Positions 47,450 through 57,073 of a stretch of DNA of 64,000 nt are shown here, one piece after another (position 1 is the first letter of the stretch; every line of letters starts with the position of its first letter). Origin of the DNA: Candidatus Ozemibacter sibiricus (GTDB taxonomy: Bacteria; Muiribacteriota; Ozemobacteria; Ozemobacterales; Ozemobacteraceae); the NCBI GenBank assembly GCA_003327425.1, contig QOQW01000018.1:62001-126000 (forward strand), written 5' to 3'. A program made the position numbers and the translations under genes. A model generated the notes under the pieces. That model searched no databases. It had not been told where the DNA came from and was given only the letters and a program-made list of their open reading frames with translations.

Positions 47450-50400
47450 ATGGATGAACGCAAGACCCGCCACCTGCTGGCGTCCTATCCCGAACGGCGC
47501 GCGCAGCTCGCGCAGCAGCTGGCTTCATACACCCGCTCCCGGCAGTTGCGGGTCTTCCTGGTGCGCAGCTTCTGGACGCTGGCCGCTCTGGCCGGTCTGC
47601 TGCTCGTCTTCCTGCTGGTCGAACGCACGCCGATCCAATCGGAATTCCTGCGCTGGGTCTTCGCGGCCCTGGTCTATGCGACGGCGGGCGGCGGCGGCTT
47701 CCTGACCCTGCGCGCCCTGCTCACGCCTCCCGGCGCGGTCGAAGCGGCGGTCGAGATCGAAGAGGCCGCCCCGCGCTTCCGGTCGGGGTTGTCGAGCGCG
47801 GCCGAGTTTCAGGCTGTCCCTGACGCGCCCGGCACCTCGACCGCCCTGCGCAAACTGACCGTCGCCCAGGCGGCGGAAGAGCTGTCCGAGGCCGATCTGA
47901 CCCTGGCGCTCCGTCGCTTTTCGCGGCGGCGGGCGCTGGCCACCCTGGTGACGCTGGCCCTCGTGCTGGCGGTGTGGGCCAGCCTCGCCCCGCGCGAGGT
48001 AAAGCAGGGAGCGCTGCGGCTGCTGCTGCCGTTCGCCGATCTGGCGGCCTTCTCTCACCTCGAGGTGATCATCTACCCGGGCAACGTCCTGGTGGCCCGG
48101 GGCGATCATCTCCAGATCAGCGCGGTGCCCAACCAGCCGCTCGAACGCGATCCGGTGCTGGTGCTCTTCCGGCCGGGGGCTGCCGAAGGCACGCCCACCG
48201 AGATGTATCCTGACGAATCGGCGTCGCGGGCCCGCTATGTCTACACTTTGACCGGTCTGCAAGAATCGACCGACTATCAAGTCACGGCCGAGCGGTTCGT
48301 TTCTGAACGTTTCGCGGTCACGGTCGTGCCACGCCCCGAGGTGAAACGCCTGCAGGTGACCATCCATCACCCGGCCTATCTCGCGTCGCAACCCGAGAAA
48401 CTCCCCGAAGGGAAAGGGGATTGCACGGTGCTCGTCGGCACCCGCATCGACATCGAAGGCGAGGCCAGCCAGCGGATGAAATCGGTCGAGGTGCTGCTCG
48501 AACCCGGAGCCACCCAGACCTGCGAACTGGTGCATGGCGATGGGTTCCGCACCAGCCTCGAGGTGGCGACCGATACCCGCTTCTCGCTTCTGTTGCGCAA
48601 CGAGTTCGGGCTGACCAACGACAAGCCGGTGCGCTACCAGATCACCGCCATCCACGACGCCTCGCCGACCGTCACCATCCTGCGGCCGGCCGCCGATCTG
48701 CCCTTCCCCAAGAGCAAGCGGCTCGACCTCAAGGTGGTGGCCAAAGACGATTTCGGCGTGGCCGGCATGGTGCTCTACTACTCGGTGGGCGATCGCCGGC
48801 ATGTCATTCCCCTCAACATGAAGCCCGATCTGACCCCGGTCAAGGAATACGAGGTCGACTATCCCTGGATGCTCGACACCCTGGCGGTGGCGCCCGGCAC
48901 CGAGATCTCGTACTTCGTGAAGGTCGATGATGCCCGGCAGCCGGTCGCCAACGTCGCCACCACCCCGACCTTCAAGGTGGCCATGCCCTCGATGCTCGAT
49001 GTCTATCGGGGGGATGACGAGGCGCAGGGCGAGGTGGCCACCCAGTTGCGCAACCTCCTGCAGGAGCAGAGGGCGCGGCGGGAAGCCCTGAAGAAGACCT
49101 ACGAGAAGATCAAGCACGAGGGCAAGCTCGACCCCCAGACCGAGCAGGAGCTGGAGCAGGCCATCAAGGAAGGCGAGAGGCGCGATCGCGAGGCGCAGGA
49201 GATCCTCGAAAAGTTCGAGCAGATGCAGCGCAACCTCGAGCAGAACCCCTTCTCGTCGCCGGAAGCGATCGAGAAACTGCAGAAGATCAGCCAGCTGATG
49301 GACCAGGTCCTCGACGACGAGGGCAAACGATTGATGCAGCAACTGCGCGATTCCCTGCAGACCATGAAAATCGACCCCAAAGACATGGAGAAGTTCGAGG
49401 AAGCCTTCAAGATGGACAACTATCTGAAGGAACTCGATCGCACCGTGGAACTGCTGACCCAGCTGCGCGACGAGATGAAGATGAACGCGCTCGGGCAGGC
49501 GCTCGAAGACCTCAAGCGGCGGCAAGAGGCCATCGCCTCCGAAACCGCCGCGCTGCTGCAGAAGCAGCAGCAGGCCGGCGGGCTGACCCCCGAGCAGCAG
49601 AAACGGCTCGACGACCTGCGGCGACGGCAGGCGGCGCTCGCGTCCGAGGCCGCCGCGCTGCAGCAGAAGCAACAGCAGGGGTGGTCGCCCGAAGAACAGG
49701 CCCGGCTCGATGAGCTGGTTCGACAGGCCGAACAACTGGCTTCGGCCGCGGCCGCCCTGCAGAAGAAGCAACAGGAAGGCGGTCTCACCGACCAGGAGAA
49801 ACAGCAGCTCGCCGAGCTGCAACAGAAGCTGGCCGAGCTGGCGTCACAGACGGCCGCCCTCGAACAGAAGCGACAGGACGGCGGCCTGACGGCCGAAGAG
49901 CAGAAGCGGCTCGAGGAACTGGCCCGGCAGCAGCAGGAGCTGGCCTCGGAAACGGCGGCGCTCGAGCAGCAGCAGAAGGGCGGGCTGTCCGACGAAGATC
50001 GCAGCCGCCTGAAAGATCTGGCCCGGCAGCAGGAGAAGATCAAGGAAGAGCTGGCCGAACTGCAGAAGCAGTCGAAGGAGCTGGCCGAGAAGAAGCCGGC
50101 TCCCGGGCAACCCGACCACCCGGCCAAGGAAGATCTGAAGAACCTGCGCGATCAGCTCGAGAAGCAGGATTTTCGCAAGACGGCCGATGACATCAAGAAA
50201 GACCTCGAGCAGCAGAACCTCGACAGCGCCCAGCAAGGGCAGCAGCGGATGTTGAAGTTCCTCGAGGCCCTGCGCAAGGACGGGCAGAAGATCTGTCAGG
50301 CCTGTTCCGGCGGGGGGGCGGCGCCGCAGCTCGACCTGTCGCGCTTCATCCGACGGGCCATCCAGGTCTCGCGCGATCAGGAATTCCTGCTGCAGCAACT

Positions 50401-51292
50401 GCAGGGGCTGCCCGACCAGTTCATGCGGGGCCAGCGCCCCGCCATCGAAGGGACGATCGACGAGGTCTCGGTGCTGCAGGTGCTGGTCAAAGAGCAGGCG
50501 AAATCGCTCGAAGAGGGGCTCGAAACCCTGGTGCGAACCAGTTTCATGGTCGATCCCGAGGTGCTCGATTCCCTCAAAGGGGTGCAGGGCATCTTTTCCG
50601 AGATCGTGAAAAACCTTGAAGACCGGGCCCTGGGCCAGTCCCGCCAGCAGCAACGCGAGGTGATCCGGCGGTTCAATCTGCTGGCCATGGACCTGATGCG
50701 GGCCCAGGACTCGCCGCCCCAGTCGGCGCAGGCCCAGAGCAACAATCCGCGCAACTTCCTGCAGCAGTTCAAGGATCTGACGCGGCGTCAGCTCAGCCTC
50801 TACCAGAAGAGCCTGCAGCAGCAGATGTCGGGCCGCGACCAGAAGACCCTCGAGCAGATGCGCCAGATGGCGCTCGAACAGCGCATGATCCGCGAAGCCC
50901 TCGAGCAGTTGATGCGCGAAGGCAAGCAGCAGCGCCAGCTGCTCGGCCGCATGGACGACGTGCTGGAGGACATGAAAGACCTCGAGACCAAGATTCTCGA
51001 TCCCAACCTGAAGCGAGAAGTGGCCGAGAAGCAGAAATCGGTCTACGATCGCATGCTCCGGGCGCAGAAATCGTTGCGCAACCGCGATGAGGAAAGCGAG
51101 GAACGCAAAGCCGAGAAGGCCTCGGACCTCAAACAGCCCCGCGCCGACAAACCCCTGCCTGAGCTCGGCACCGATACGCGCGATCTGTCGCGCGATTTCC
51201 TCAGCGATCTGAAGGAAGACTTCCCGAAATCGTACGAGACGCAGTTGAACGACTACTTCAAATCGCTCAGCCTGTACGGAGGCGACCGATGA
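47450..51292 (+). CDS. large membrane-anchored coiled-coil protein (DUF4175-like)
   Basis: 1280 residues. Two N-terminal helices (about 38-58 and 65-85) and one near 160-180 anchor it. Residues about 200-520 are beta-rich periplasmic domains of Ig-like pattern. The remaining about 750 residues are nearly all coiled coil rich in Gln, Glu, Lys, Leu and Arg, including 34-residue tandem repeats (about 689-860). A CQACSGGG motif sits at about 948-955 in a break of the coil. This layout matches DUF4175-type proteins next to moxR/VWA genes in planctomycetes and Bacteroidetes. It is long enough to span the periplasm. Its stop overlaps the next gene by four bases. A structural scaffold role is inferred. 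Confidence 0.85.
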   Translation: MDERKTRHLLASYPERRAQLAQQLASYTRSRQLRVFLVRSFWTLAALAGLLLVFLLVERTPIQSEFLRWVFAALVYATAGGGGFLTLRALLTPPGAVEAAVEIEEAAPRFRSGLSSAAEFQAVPDAPGTSTALRKLTVAQAAEELSEADLTLALRRFSRRRALATLVTLALVLAVWASLAPREVKQGALRLLLPFADLAAFSHLEVIIYPGNVLVARGDHLQISAVPNQPLERDPVLVLFRPGAAEGTPTEMYPDESASRARYVYTLTGLQESTDYQVTAERFVSERFAVTVVPRPEVKRLQVTIHHPAYLASQPEKLPEGKGDCTVLVGTRIDIEGEASQRMKSVEVLLEPGATQTCELVHGDGFRTSLEVATDTRFSLLLRNEFGLTNDKPVRYQITAIHDASPTVTILRPAADLPFPKSKRLDLKVVAKDDFGVAGMVLYYSVGDRRHVIPLNMKPDLTPVKEYEVDYPWMLDTLAVAPGTEISYFVKVDDARQPVANVATTPTFKVAMPSMLDVYRGDDEAQGEVATQLRNLLQEQRARREALKKTYEKIKHEGKLDPQTEQELEQAIKEGERRDREAQEILEKFEQMQRNLEQNPFSSPEAIEKLQKISQLMDQVLDDEGKRLMQQLRDSLQTMKIDPKDMEKFEEAFKMDNYLKELDRTVELLTQLRDEMKMNALGQALEDLKRRQEAIASETAALLQKQQQAGGLTPEQQKRLDDLRRRQAALASEAAALQQKQQQGWSPEEQARLDELVRQAEQLASAAAALQKKQQEGGLTDQEKQQLAELQQKLAELASQTAALEQKRQDGGLTAEEQKRLEELARQQQELASETAALEQQQKGGLSDEDRSRLKDLARQQEKIKEELAELQKQSKELAEKKPAPGQPDHPAKEDLKNLRDQLEKQDFRKTADDIKKDLEQQNLDSAQQGQQRMLKFLEALRKDGQKICQACSGGGAAPQLDLSRFIRRAIQVSRDQEFLLQQLQGLPDQFMRGQRPAIEGTIDEVSVLQVLVKEQAKSLEEGLETLVRTSFMVDPEVLDSLKGVQGIFSEIVKNLEDRALGQSRQQQREVIRRFNLLAMDLMRAQDSPPQSAQAQSNNPRNFLQQFKDLTRRQLSLYQKSLQQQMSGRDQKTLEQMRQMALEQRMIREALEQLMREGKQQRQLLGRMDDVLEDMKDLETKILDPNLKREVAEKQKSVYDRMLRAQKSLRNRDEESEERKAEKASDLKQPRADKPLPELGTDTRDLSRDFLSDLKEDFPKSYETQLNDYFKSLSLYGGDR
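49514..50020. repeat. 34-residue (102-bp) coiled-coil tandem repeats
   Basis: About five tandem units of 34 residues share the pattern QxxLASExAALxQKQQxGGLTxEEQxRLxEL. Units differ enough in DNA to show they are old, but the period is constant, and the GGLT turn at the same place in each unit suggests repeated helical hairpins rather than one straight coiled coil. Confidence 0.75.
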
Positions 51293-53826
51293 ACCGAGCG
51301 GCGCGGCAATGGGTGGCCGGCCTCGGGTTGGCGGTCGGCGTGGCGGTCGGCGTGGTCGGCCTGGGCGGCGGCGGGTTGGACCGGTTGGCGGGGGGGCGCG
51401 CCGGTTGGGCCCAGGAGGTGGCGGGCGACCCCAACGAAGCGGTGCTGCTGTTCAACGACGCCATGGGGGAATACGCCCAGCGGCGGTTGCAGCCGGCCCG
51501 TACCCGCCTCGAGGAGATCATCCGGCGGTTCCCGAAGCATCCGTTGGCGGCGCGGGCGCGCCTCGAACTGGCCCGGGTCTGCAAGGATCAGCGCGAGTTC
51601 GACCGGGCGATCGAGGTGTTGACCGGGCTGGTCACCGACGAAACGGCGCGCAGCGAGTTCCAAGCCGCGCGCGAGATGCTGCTCGACCTCCTGTTCGACC
51701 TGCACCGCTACAAGGCCGGTCTCGACCTCTTGGAAAAATGGTGGCAGGAGAACCCCGGCGATGTCGAGATCGGCCGGCGGCTGGCCCGCTTCTATCTGTC
51801 AGCGGGGAAGCCCGACGAGGCGCGGCTGCTCCTCGAGGGCCTGCTCGAGCGCACGGCCCGCCCCGATGTTTTCAACGACCTGCTGCAGATGGCCATTCGG
51901 CAGGGGCGGGTCGAAGGGCTGCGCACCCTGATCGAGCAGCGCCGGGCCCGGTACCGCACCGTCGACTACCTCGATTTCGTCTCCGACTGTCACCTCGCCC
52001 TGAAAGAGACCGAGAAAGCCGCCACGCTGCTGCGGGAGGCGAAGGAAACGGCGGGCGAGCTACGCCTGCTGCGCAAGCTGGCCCAGATCGATCTGAGCCG
52101 CAACGATCCGGCGCGGGCGCTCGAGTCGCTGCGGCTGCTGCAGAAGATGTTCCCCGATCAGTGGGAGTACGCCAAGGCGGCCGGGCGCTGCCTGTTCCTG
52201 CTGGGGCGCAAAGATGAAGCGGTGCGCGAATGGCGGGAGCATTTCCAGAAGCGTGGGGCGCTGGGAACGGAAGGTTTCCAGCTGCTCATCGAGGTCTTCA
52301 TCGAGCACCGGTTGTACGAAGAGGCGCTGGCCGTCTTCGCCGAAGCGCGCCAGTTGTTCGGCAATCCCACCATGTTCGCCGAGGAGAAGGCCGGGGTGCT
52401 GGAAGCGCTGGGGCGCCGGTACGAGGCGCTGGCCGAATATTTCCTGACGCTGGTCAACGGGGTCTATAAAAGCGAAATCTTCGACAAGCTCTACGAGAAT
52501 CGTTCGCCCGAGTTCGACCTCGCCGCGCTGCTGAAAGGGGCCTTGCGGGCGACGCCGACCCTGGCGGTGCGCCGGGCTCTCATCGAGATGTGGTTCCGGG
52601 ATGGCGAGGCGGCCTGCCTGCCCGACCTGCTGCAACTGACGGCGGGCGATGGCAACGTGCAGGAACTCGTCTACGAACGGATCCGGCAGGAGTCGTTCAC
52701 GCACCCGACCCCCTTCCTGCGGGCGGTGATCCTCGGCCTGATCAAACAAGAACGGGCGGGATCGCTGGGTCTGCGCCTGCAGCTCATTCTGTTGACGCTG
52801 CCCGACCAGACCGACGCCCAGGCCGAAGAGGCCCTGGCCGAAGCGTCGGCCACCGCAGCGCTGCCGGCCGTCGCCGATGTCGGCTTGCTGAACCGGCTGC
52901 TGGTCGAGATGGCGCGGCTGGCCTGGGAGCGGTTCGCGCGGGTCGGGCCGGCCCTGGCCTGGCTCGGCCGGGTCACCGGCAGTCCGACGGCCGCCGCCAC
53001 CCCGGGGGCGGCCTTCGAGGCGTGGCTGATGACCATGCGCCTGCAGGCGTCGCTCGGGAACCTGCCAGCGGCCGACGAAGCCCTGAGCCGGGCGCGTCAG
53101 ATGGCCGCCGGCCTGGGCGGCGCGCCCCGGCCCGGGGTCGTCCAGCCGCGGCTGCCGGGCGGCGGGCCGTCAGGGTCGCCGGTCTTCGATGGCTACAACC
53201 CCGAAGACGAGTTCGATGCCCTGTTCGATCTGACCGAACTCGGGCCCGAAGCGGCCGCCCGCCTGCTGTACGAGGAGGGGTGGTTGCTCGCCCAGAAAGG
53301 CCGGTTCCAGGAAGCGCTCGACAAGCTGCGCGAGCTGACGACGCAACAGCCCGAATCGATGTGGATGAACGACGGCCTGCATCTGGCGCTGACCCTGACC
53401 ATGGGCTCGGTCGGCGATCTCGAACCGCTGAAGAAGTATTTGGCGGCCGAGCGGGCCGCCTCGGTCGGCAGTACTTCCACGGCGCTCGCGTTGTGGAACG
53501 AAGTGGCGAGCGTCGCCTCGGAGACGGCGTTCGGCCGCGATGCCCGGGCGCGAGCGCTGCTGGTCGAGGCCGAGTTCTCACCCGATCCGTCGGCGGTGCT
53601 GAAGGAAGTCGAAGGGTTCGTCCGGCTCAATCCGACCCACTGGCTGGCACCGGACCTCTGGATCGCCCGCGGGCGCCTGCTGCGCGAGACGGGGGCGGCC
53701 CCCGAGGCGCTGGCCGACCATTACAAGGAGTTTCTCGATCGCTATCCTGGCGATCTGCGCGCGCGGCGCGCCAAACTGGCCCTGGCCGATCTGATGCGGG
53801 CCAAGGCCGCCCAGGGGAAACAATGA
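51289..53826 (+). CDS. secreted TPR-repeat protein
   Basis: 845 residues. A signal peptide (GLGLAVGVAVGVVGLGGGGLDRL..., cleavage near GWAQE) is followed by a long array of TPR-like helical pairs (for example AVLLFNDAMGEYAQRRLQPARTRLEEIIRRFPKHPLAARARLELARV, and AGKPDEARLLLEGLLER). A Gly/Pro-rich break lies near 600-625. TPR solenoids bind proteins. It overlaps the coiled-coil gene by four bases and the next gene by four bases, so it is coupled to both. The likely place is the periplasm, near the coiled-coil protein. Confidence 0.88.
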   Translation: MNRAARQWVAGLGLAVGVAVGVVGLGGGGLDRLAGGRAGWAQEVAGDPNEAVLLFNDAMGEYAQRRLQPARTRLEEIIRRFPKHPLAARARLELARVCKDQREFDRAIEVLTGLVTDETARSEFQAAREMLLDLLFDLHRYKAGLDLLEKWWQENPGDVEIGRRLARFYLSAGKPDEARLLLEGLLERTARPDVFNDLLQMAIRQGRVEGLRTLIEQRRARYRTVDYLDFVSDCHLALKETEKAATLLREAKETAGELRLLRKLAQIDLSRNDPARALESLRLLQKMFPDQWEYAKAAGRCLFLLGRKDEAVREWREHFQKRGALGTEGFQLLIEVFIEHRLYEEALAVFAEARQLFGNPTMFAEEKAGVLEALGRRYEALAEYFLTLVNGVYKSEIFDKLYENRSPEFDLAALLKGALRATPTLAVRRALIEMWFRDGEAACLPDLLQLTAGDGNVQELVYERIRQESFTHPTPFLRAVILGLIKQERAGSLGLRLQLILLTLPDQTDAQAEEALAEASATAALPAVADVGLLNRLLVEMARLAWERFARVGPALAWLGRVTGSPTAAATPGAAFEAWLMTMRLQASLGNLPAADEALSRARQMAAGLGGAPRPGVVQPRLPGGGPSGSPVFDGYNPEDEFDALFDLTELGPEAAARLLYEEGWLLAQKGRFQEALDKLRELTTQQPESMWMNDGLHLALTLTMGSVGDLEPLKKYLAAERAASVGSTSTALALWNEVASVASETAFGRDARARALLVEAEFSPDPSAVLKEVEGFVRLNPTHWLAPDLWIARGRLLRETGAAPEALADHYKEFLDRYPGDLRARRAKLALADLMRAKAAQGKQ

Positions 53827-55148
53827 ATCAGTTGCCACCAAGCATGACCATGAAGGGAACGAACGATCGAAGGCGGCGGGGGCGCCGGCGGGCCGTGGCC
53901 CTGGGGCTGGGCATCGTGTTCCTGCTGCTCTGCCCGTGGGCCGGGCCGGGGCTGGCCGGGCGCCTCCTCATCCCGATGGATGACGCGCAGACCGATCATC
54001 TGCGGGCCTACGGCCTGGCCTACCATGCGCTCGACAAGCATGGGATCGACGTCGAGTGGCTGCTGAACTACCGTTGCGGCTCCTTCCTGTGCGACGACCT
54101 GCCCGCCCTGCGCGATCGGGCGCGGGAAGTGGGCGTGCGGGTCGAGCCGATCGGCGACGACGAGGCGCTGGCCATCTTCGCTCGCATCGAAGAAGAGAAC
54201 ATGGAGCGCGTCCTGCTGGAGAAGGCGCCCAAGGTGGCCGTCTATTCCCCCGACTATGCCGAACCCTGGGATGATGCCGTGACGCTGGTTCTCGATTACG
54301 CCCAGATCCCCTTCCAGAAGTTCTATGACGCCGAGGTGTTGAATGGTGATCTGGCCAAGTACGACTGGGTCCATCTGCACCACGAAGACTTCACCGGGCA
54401 GTTCGGGAAGTTCTACGGCAGTTTCCGGTTCGCCGACTGGTATCGCAAGCAGGTGACGCGCGCCCAGCTCGATGCCCAGAAGTTCGGTTTCCGGAAAGTG
54501 CCGGAACTGAAGCTGGCCGTGGCGCGCGGGATCAAGAAGTTCGTGCAGAACGGGGGCTTCCTGTTCGCCATGTGCTCGGCGGTCGATACGCTCGATATCG
54601 CGCTCGCGGCCAATGGCACCGATATCGTGGCGCCCGAGCTCGATGGCGACCCCATCGACCCCTTGTACGAGTCCAAGCTCGATTATGGCGAATGTCTGGC
54701 ATTCACTGGCTTCAAGCTGATTCCCGATCCGATGATCTACGAATTCTCGGATATCGACGTATCGAACAATTACATGGGCGATGCGGGGTCCTTCAAGCTC
54801 TTCGAGTTCTCGGCCAAGATCGATCCGATCCCGACCATGCTCACCCAGTGCCATCGCAATGTCGTCGACGGCTTCTTCGGGCAGACCACCGCCTTTCGCA
54901 AGAGCCTGCTGAAGCCGTCGGTCACCATCATGGCCGAGAACAATGACGGATTGTCGGTGAAATACATCCGGGGCGATTTCGGGAAGGGCAGTTTTTCCTT
55001 CCTCGGCGGGCATGATCCCGCCGATGTCAGCCATATCGTCGGCGAGGGGCCGACCCGCCTCGAGCTGCACAAGAACAGCCCGGGCTACCGGCTGATCCTC
55101 AACAACATCCTGTTCCCCGCCGCCAAGAAGAAGGAGCGCAAGACCTGA
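53823..55148 (+). CDS. secreted protein of the so-called asparagine synthetase B-like family found in Bat/MoxR operons
   Basis: 441 residues. A basic N-terminus and hydrophobic helix (about 24-45) form a signal sequence or anchor. The rest follows a pattern I know from Bacteroidetes proteins labelled asparagine synthetase B: LLIPMDDAQTDHLRAYGLAY, VEWLLNYRCGSFL, EKAPKVAVYSPDY, LHHEDFTGQFGKFYGSF, GGFLFAMCSAVDTLDIALAA, DIDVSNNYMG, and LHKNSPGYRLILNNILFPAAKKK. No synthetase or Cys-2 glutaminase motif is seen, so the name is misleading; MCSA within GGFLFAMCSA resembles a nucleophile elbow of class I amidotransferases (the Cys may be functional). It ends the coupled part of the operon. Confidence 0.85.
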   Translation: MNQLPPSMTMKGTNDRRRRGRRRAVALGLGIVFLLLCPWAGPGLAGRLLIPMDDAQTDHLRAYGLAYHALDKHGIDVEWLLNYRCGSFLCDDLPALRDRAREVGVRVEPIGDDEALAIFARIEEENMERVLLEKAPKVAVYSPDYAEPWDDAVTLVLDYAQIPFQKFYDAEVLNGDLAKYDWVHLHHEDFTGQFGKFYGSFRFADWYRKQVTRAQLDAQKFGFRKVPELKLAVARGIKKFVQNGGFLFAMCSAVDTLDIALAANGTDIVAPELDGDPIDPLYESKLDYGECLAFTGFKLIPDPMIYEFSDIDVSNNYMGDAGSFKLFEFSAKIDPIPTMLTQCHRNVVDGFFGQTTAFRKSLLKPSVTIMAENNDGLSVKYIRGDFGKGSFSFLGGHDPADVSHIVGEGPTRLELHKNSPGYRLILNNILFPAAKKKERKT

Positions 55149-55290
55149 CGACCACCGCCATGCGGCCCGCCAGAGCCAGCGCGCCCTGCCGCCGCGGCCG
55201 GCCTGCTCCGCCGGCGGTCGGGGTGGCGTCGGCGCCGGATGGTCGGGTGCCGCCGACGCCCCTCGCCTCGCCTCGCTCGCCGAACTGCCG

Positions 55291-56961
55291 ATGATCTCCG
55301 CGTTCCTGCCGCTGATCCTGCTGGCCTACGCCACGGTGGAGGCCGAGGGGACGCTGGCCTTGCTGCCGTGCACGTTCGCGGTGCTCTGGGTGTGGGTGAC
55401 GCTGCTGGCGGTCTGGGTCTGGCTGCCCGATTGGCTCGAAGAGCGCCAGGGGCCTGATGGGCCGACGGTGTCCTTCTTGACCGTGCAGGCGGTCTTCCAA
55501 TGGGGAGTGGTGCTGTGGATCATCGCCCTGCAGGCCTTGTCAGCGCCCGGCCGGCTGCTTTTCCCCGCTCTGGCCCGGCTTCTGCCGCAGGCCTGGCCGA
55601 TGCTGGTCTCGACGGGGTTGTACGTCTGGCTGCACTGGCTGAGTCGTGGGGTGTTCCAGCGGGCGTTCCGGCTGCTGTTGCACCCTGATCAGTCGCCGGG
55701 GGAATTCTTCCGGGCCCGCCTGACCCTGCCGATCCTGTTCTTCCCGCCGATGTTGCTGTGGATGGTCGTTGAAGACCTCTGGCTGGGGCGGGCTTCGTTC
55801 TCGGGCATTTCCGATCTGCAGACGTTCGTACTGGCGCCGCTGTTCTTCGTCGGGCTCTACCTGCTGTCGCCCCATCTGTTCAACCTGGCCTGGCGAGCGA
55901 CTCCCATGGCCGATGCCGACCTGCAGGCGAAGATCATCGCGCTGGCCGAGCGGGTCGAGACCCCCATTTCGGGGGTACGGGTCTGGGACACCTTCAAGGA
56001 GCCGATTCCCAATGCGGCGGTGGCGGGGCTGTCAGCGCGGTTCCGATTCGTCTATATCACCCAGTATCTGCTCGATCTGTTTCCGCCGCGCGAGATCCTG
56101 GCCATCATCGCGCACGAACTGGGGCATCTGCGGCTCGGCCACGTCTGGACCTACCTGTTCTTCTCGCTCGATCTGGTCTTTTTGTCGCTGTGGCTGAAGC
56201 TCGAGCTGTTCTTCCGGCACCCCTGGCTGATCCTGCGGTATGAGAGCCTGGAATCGACGGTCGACCTGGTGGTCTTCCTGGCCGTCTTCCTGTTCCTGTT
56301 CACGCGGCTGACGCGGCGCAGCGAGCTGGAAGCCGACCGCTTCGCGGCGGCGGCCACCGACGGGGCGGTCTTCGCAGGCACCCTGCGGGTGTTGCAGGAG
56401 TTCATCACCCCGCCGTCGACCTGGACGCCGCGCTGGCTGCTGACCCACCCCGAGTTCGAGGAGCGGATCGAAGCGGCCTTGTCCTATCACGACACGGTGA
56501 CGCCGCTGGTCGAGCGGGCCCGCTGGATGCGCGGCTGGCTGCTGGCGGTGGGGGTGGCCCTGCTCGCCCTGTCCTGGCCTTCGGCTCGGCAGGTGATGAT
56601 CCTGGCCCGGGCGGCCTCGGCCATCAAGGCGGGGGAGGTCGCCAGCGGGCTGGCGGCGCTGCGCTCCCTGCGGGCCGACGTGCAAGAGCATCCGATCGTG
56701 GTGGAATTGCTCGGGGCCGCCGCGGCCCGGCAGGGGCGCTGGCCGCTGGTGGGGTATTTCGCTGCGCTGCGCGCGTTCGAGAACCTGGGGCGACTCGGAC
56801 CGCCGTTAGAGGTATTTGAGCATGCGGCTGCGCCAGAAGTTGCTCTTCACTTCCAGATCGTGCAGTTTTTGCTGCAGGCGCTTGACCTCCGGCGAGTTCA
56901 TGGCGTATCCCTTTTTGATGAGATTCTCGATCATGTCCAGATTGCGCTCGGTCAGCGTTGA
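55291..56961 (+). CDS. integral membrane M48-family metallopeptidase
   Basis: 556 residues. About seven membrane helices; between the fourth and fifth lies the M48 motif HELGH (IIAHELGHLRLGH), with the third ligand in RRSELEADRFAAAA. The plan resembles HtpX/STE24-type peptidases, which cleave membrane proteins. The gene begins 142 bases after the previous stop, in the same direction as the MoxR/VWA operon, so it may belong to it. The last about 50 residues (after LGPP) are encoded antisense to the small gene at 56806-57045 and look unlike the rest; the natural end may be near 56805. Confidence 0.9.
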   Translation: MISAFLPLILLAYATVEAEGTLALLPCTFAVLWVWVTLLAVWVWLPDWLEERQGPDGPTVSFLTVQAVFQWGVVLWIIALQALSAPGRLLFPALARLLPQAWPMLVSTGLYVWLHWLSRGVFQRAFRLLLHPDQSPGEFFRARLTLPILFFPPMLLWMVVEDLWLGRASFSGISDLQTFVLAPLFFVGLYLLSPHLFNLAWRATPMADADLQAKIIALAERVETPISGVRVWDTFKEPIPNAAVAGLSARFRFVYITQYLLDLFPPREILAIIAHELGHLRLGHVWTYLFFSLDLVFLSLWLKLELFFRHPWLILRYESLESTVDLVVFLAVFLFLFTRLTRRSELEADRFAAAATDGAVFAGTLRVLQEFITPPSTWTPRWLLTHPEFEERIEAALSYHDTVTPLVERARWMRGWLLAVGVALLALSWPSARQVMILARAASAIKAGEVASGLAALRSLRADVQEHPIVVELLGAAAARQGRWPLVGYFAALRAFENLGRLGPPLEVFEHAAAPEVALHFQIVQFLLQALDLRRVHGVSLFDEILDHVQIALGQR

Positions 56962-57045
56962 ATACTTCTGGATCTGGGTCATGATGAATTCCTCATCCTC
57001 AGGGGGATGAACAAGGGGGGAGGGCCGTTCCCGAATGTCGGACAT
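56806..57045 (-). CDS. small helical cytoplasmic protein of unknown function
   Basis: 79 residues: MSDIRERPSPLVHPPEDEE, then two helices (YSTLTERNLDMIENLIKKGYAMN, KRLQQKLHDLEVKSNFWRSRML) that can form a coiled coil. The composition and heptad pattern look real, and the start lies 29 bases from the divergent SLH-like gene. Its 3' half overlaps the 3' end of the membrane M48 gene by 156 bases on the other strand. The ribosome site GGAGCGGAAAGC precedes the ATG. No homologue recognised. Confidence 0.65.
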   Translation of the reverse strand: MSDIRERPSPLVHPPEDEEFIMTQIQKYSTLTERNLDMIENLIKKGYAMNSPEVKRLQQKLHDLEVKSNFWRSRMLKYL

Positions 57046-57073
57046 GCTTTCCGCTCCTGATTCTCCTGACGTG

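Noticed and set aside
47525-49822. 765-codon minus-strand frame opposite the coiled-coil protein
   Set aside because: Leu/Gly-rich complement of the coiled-coil codons; no start signal.
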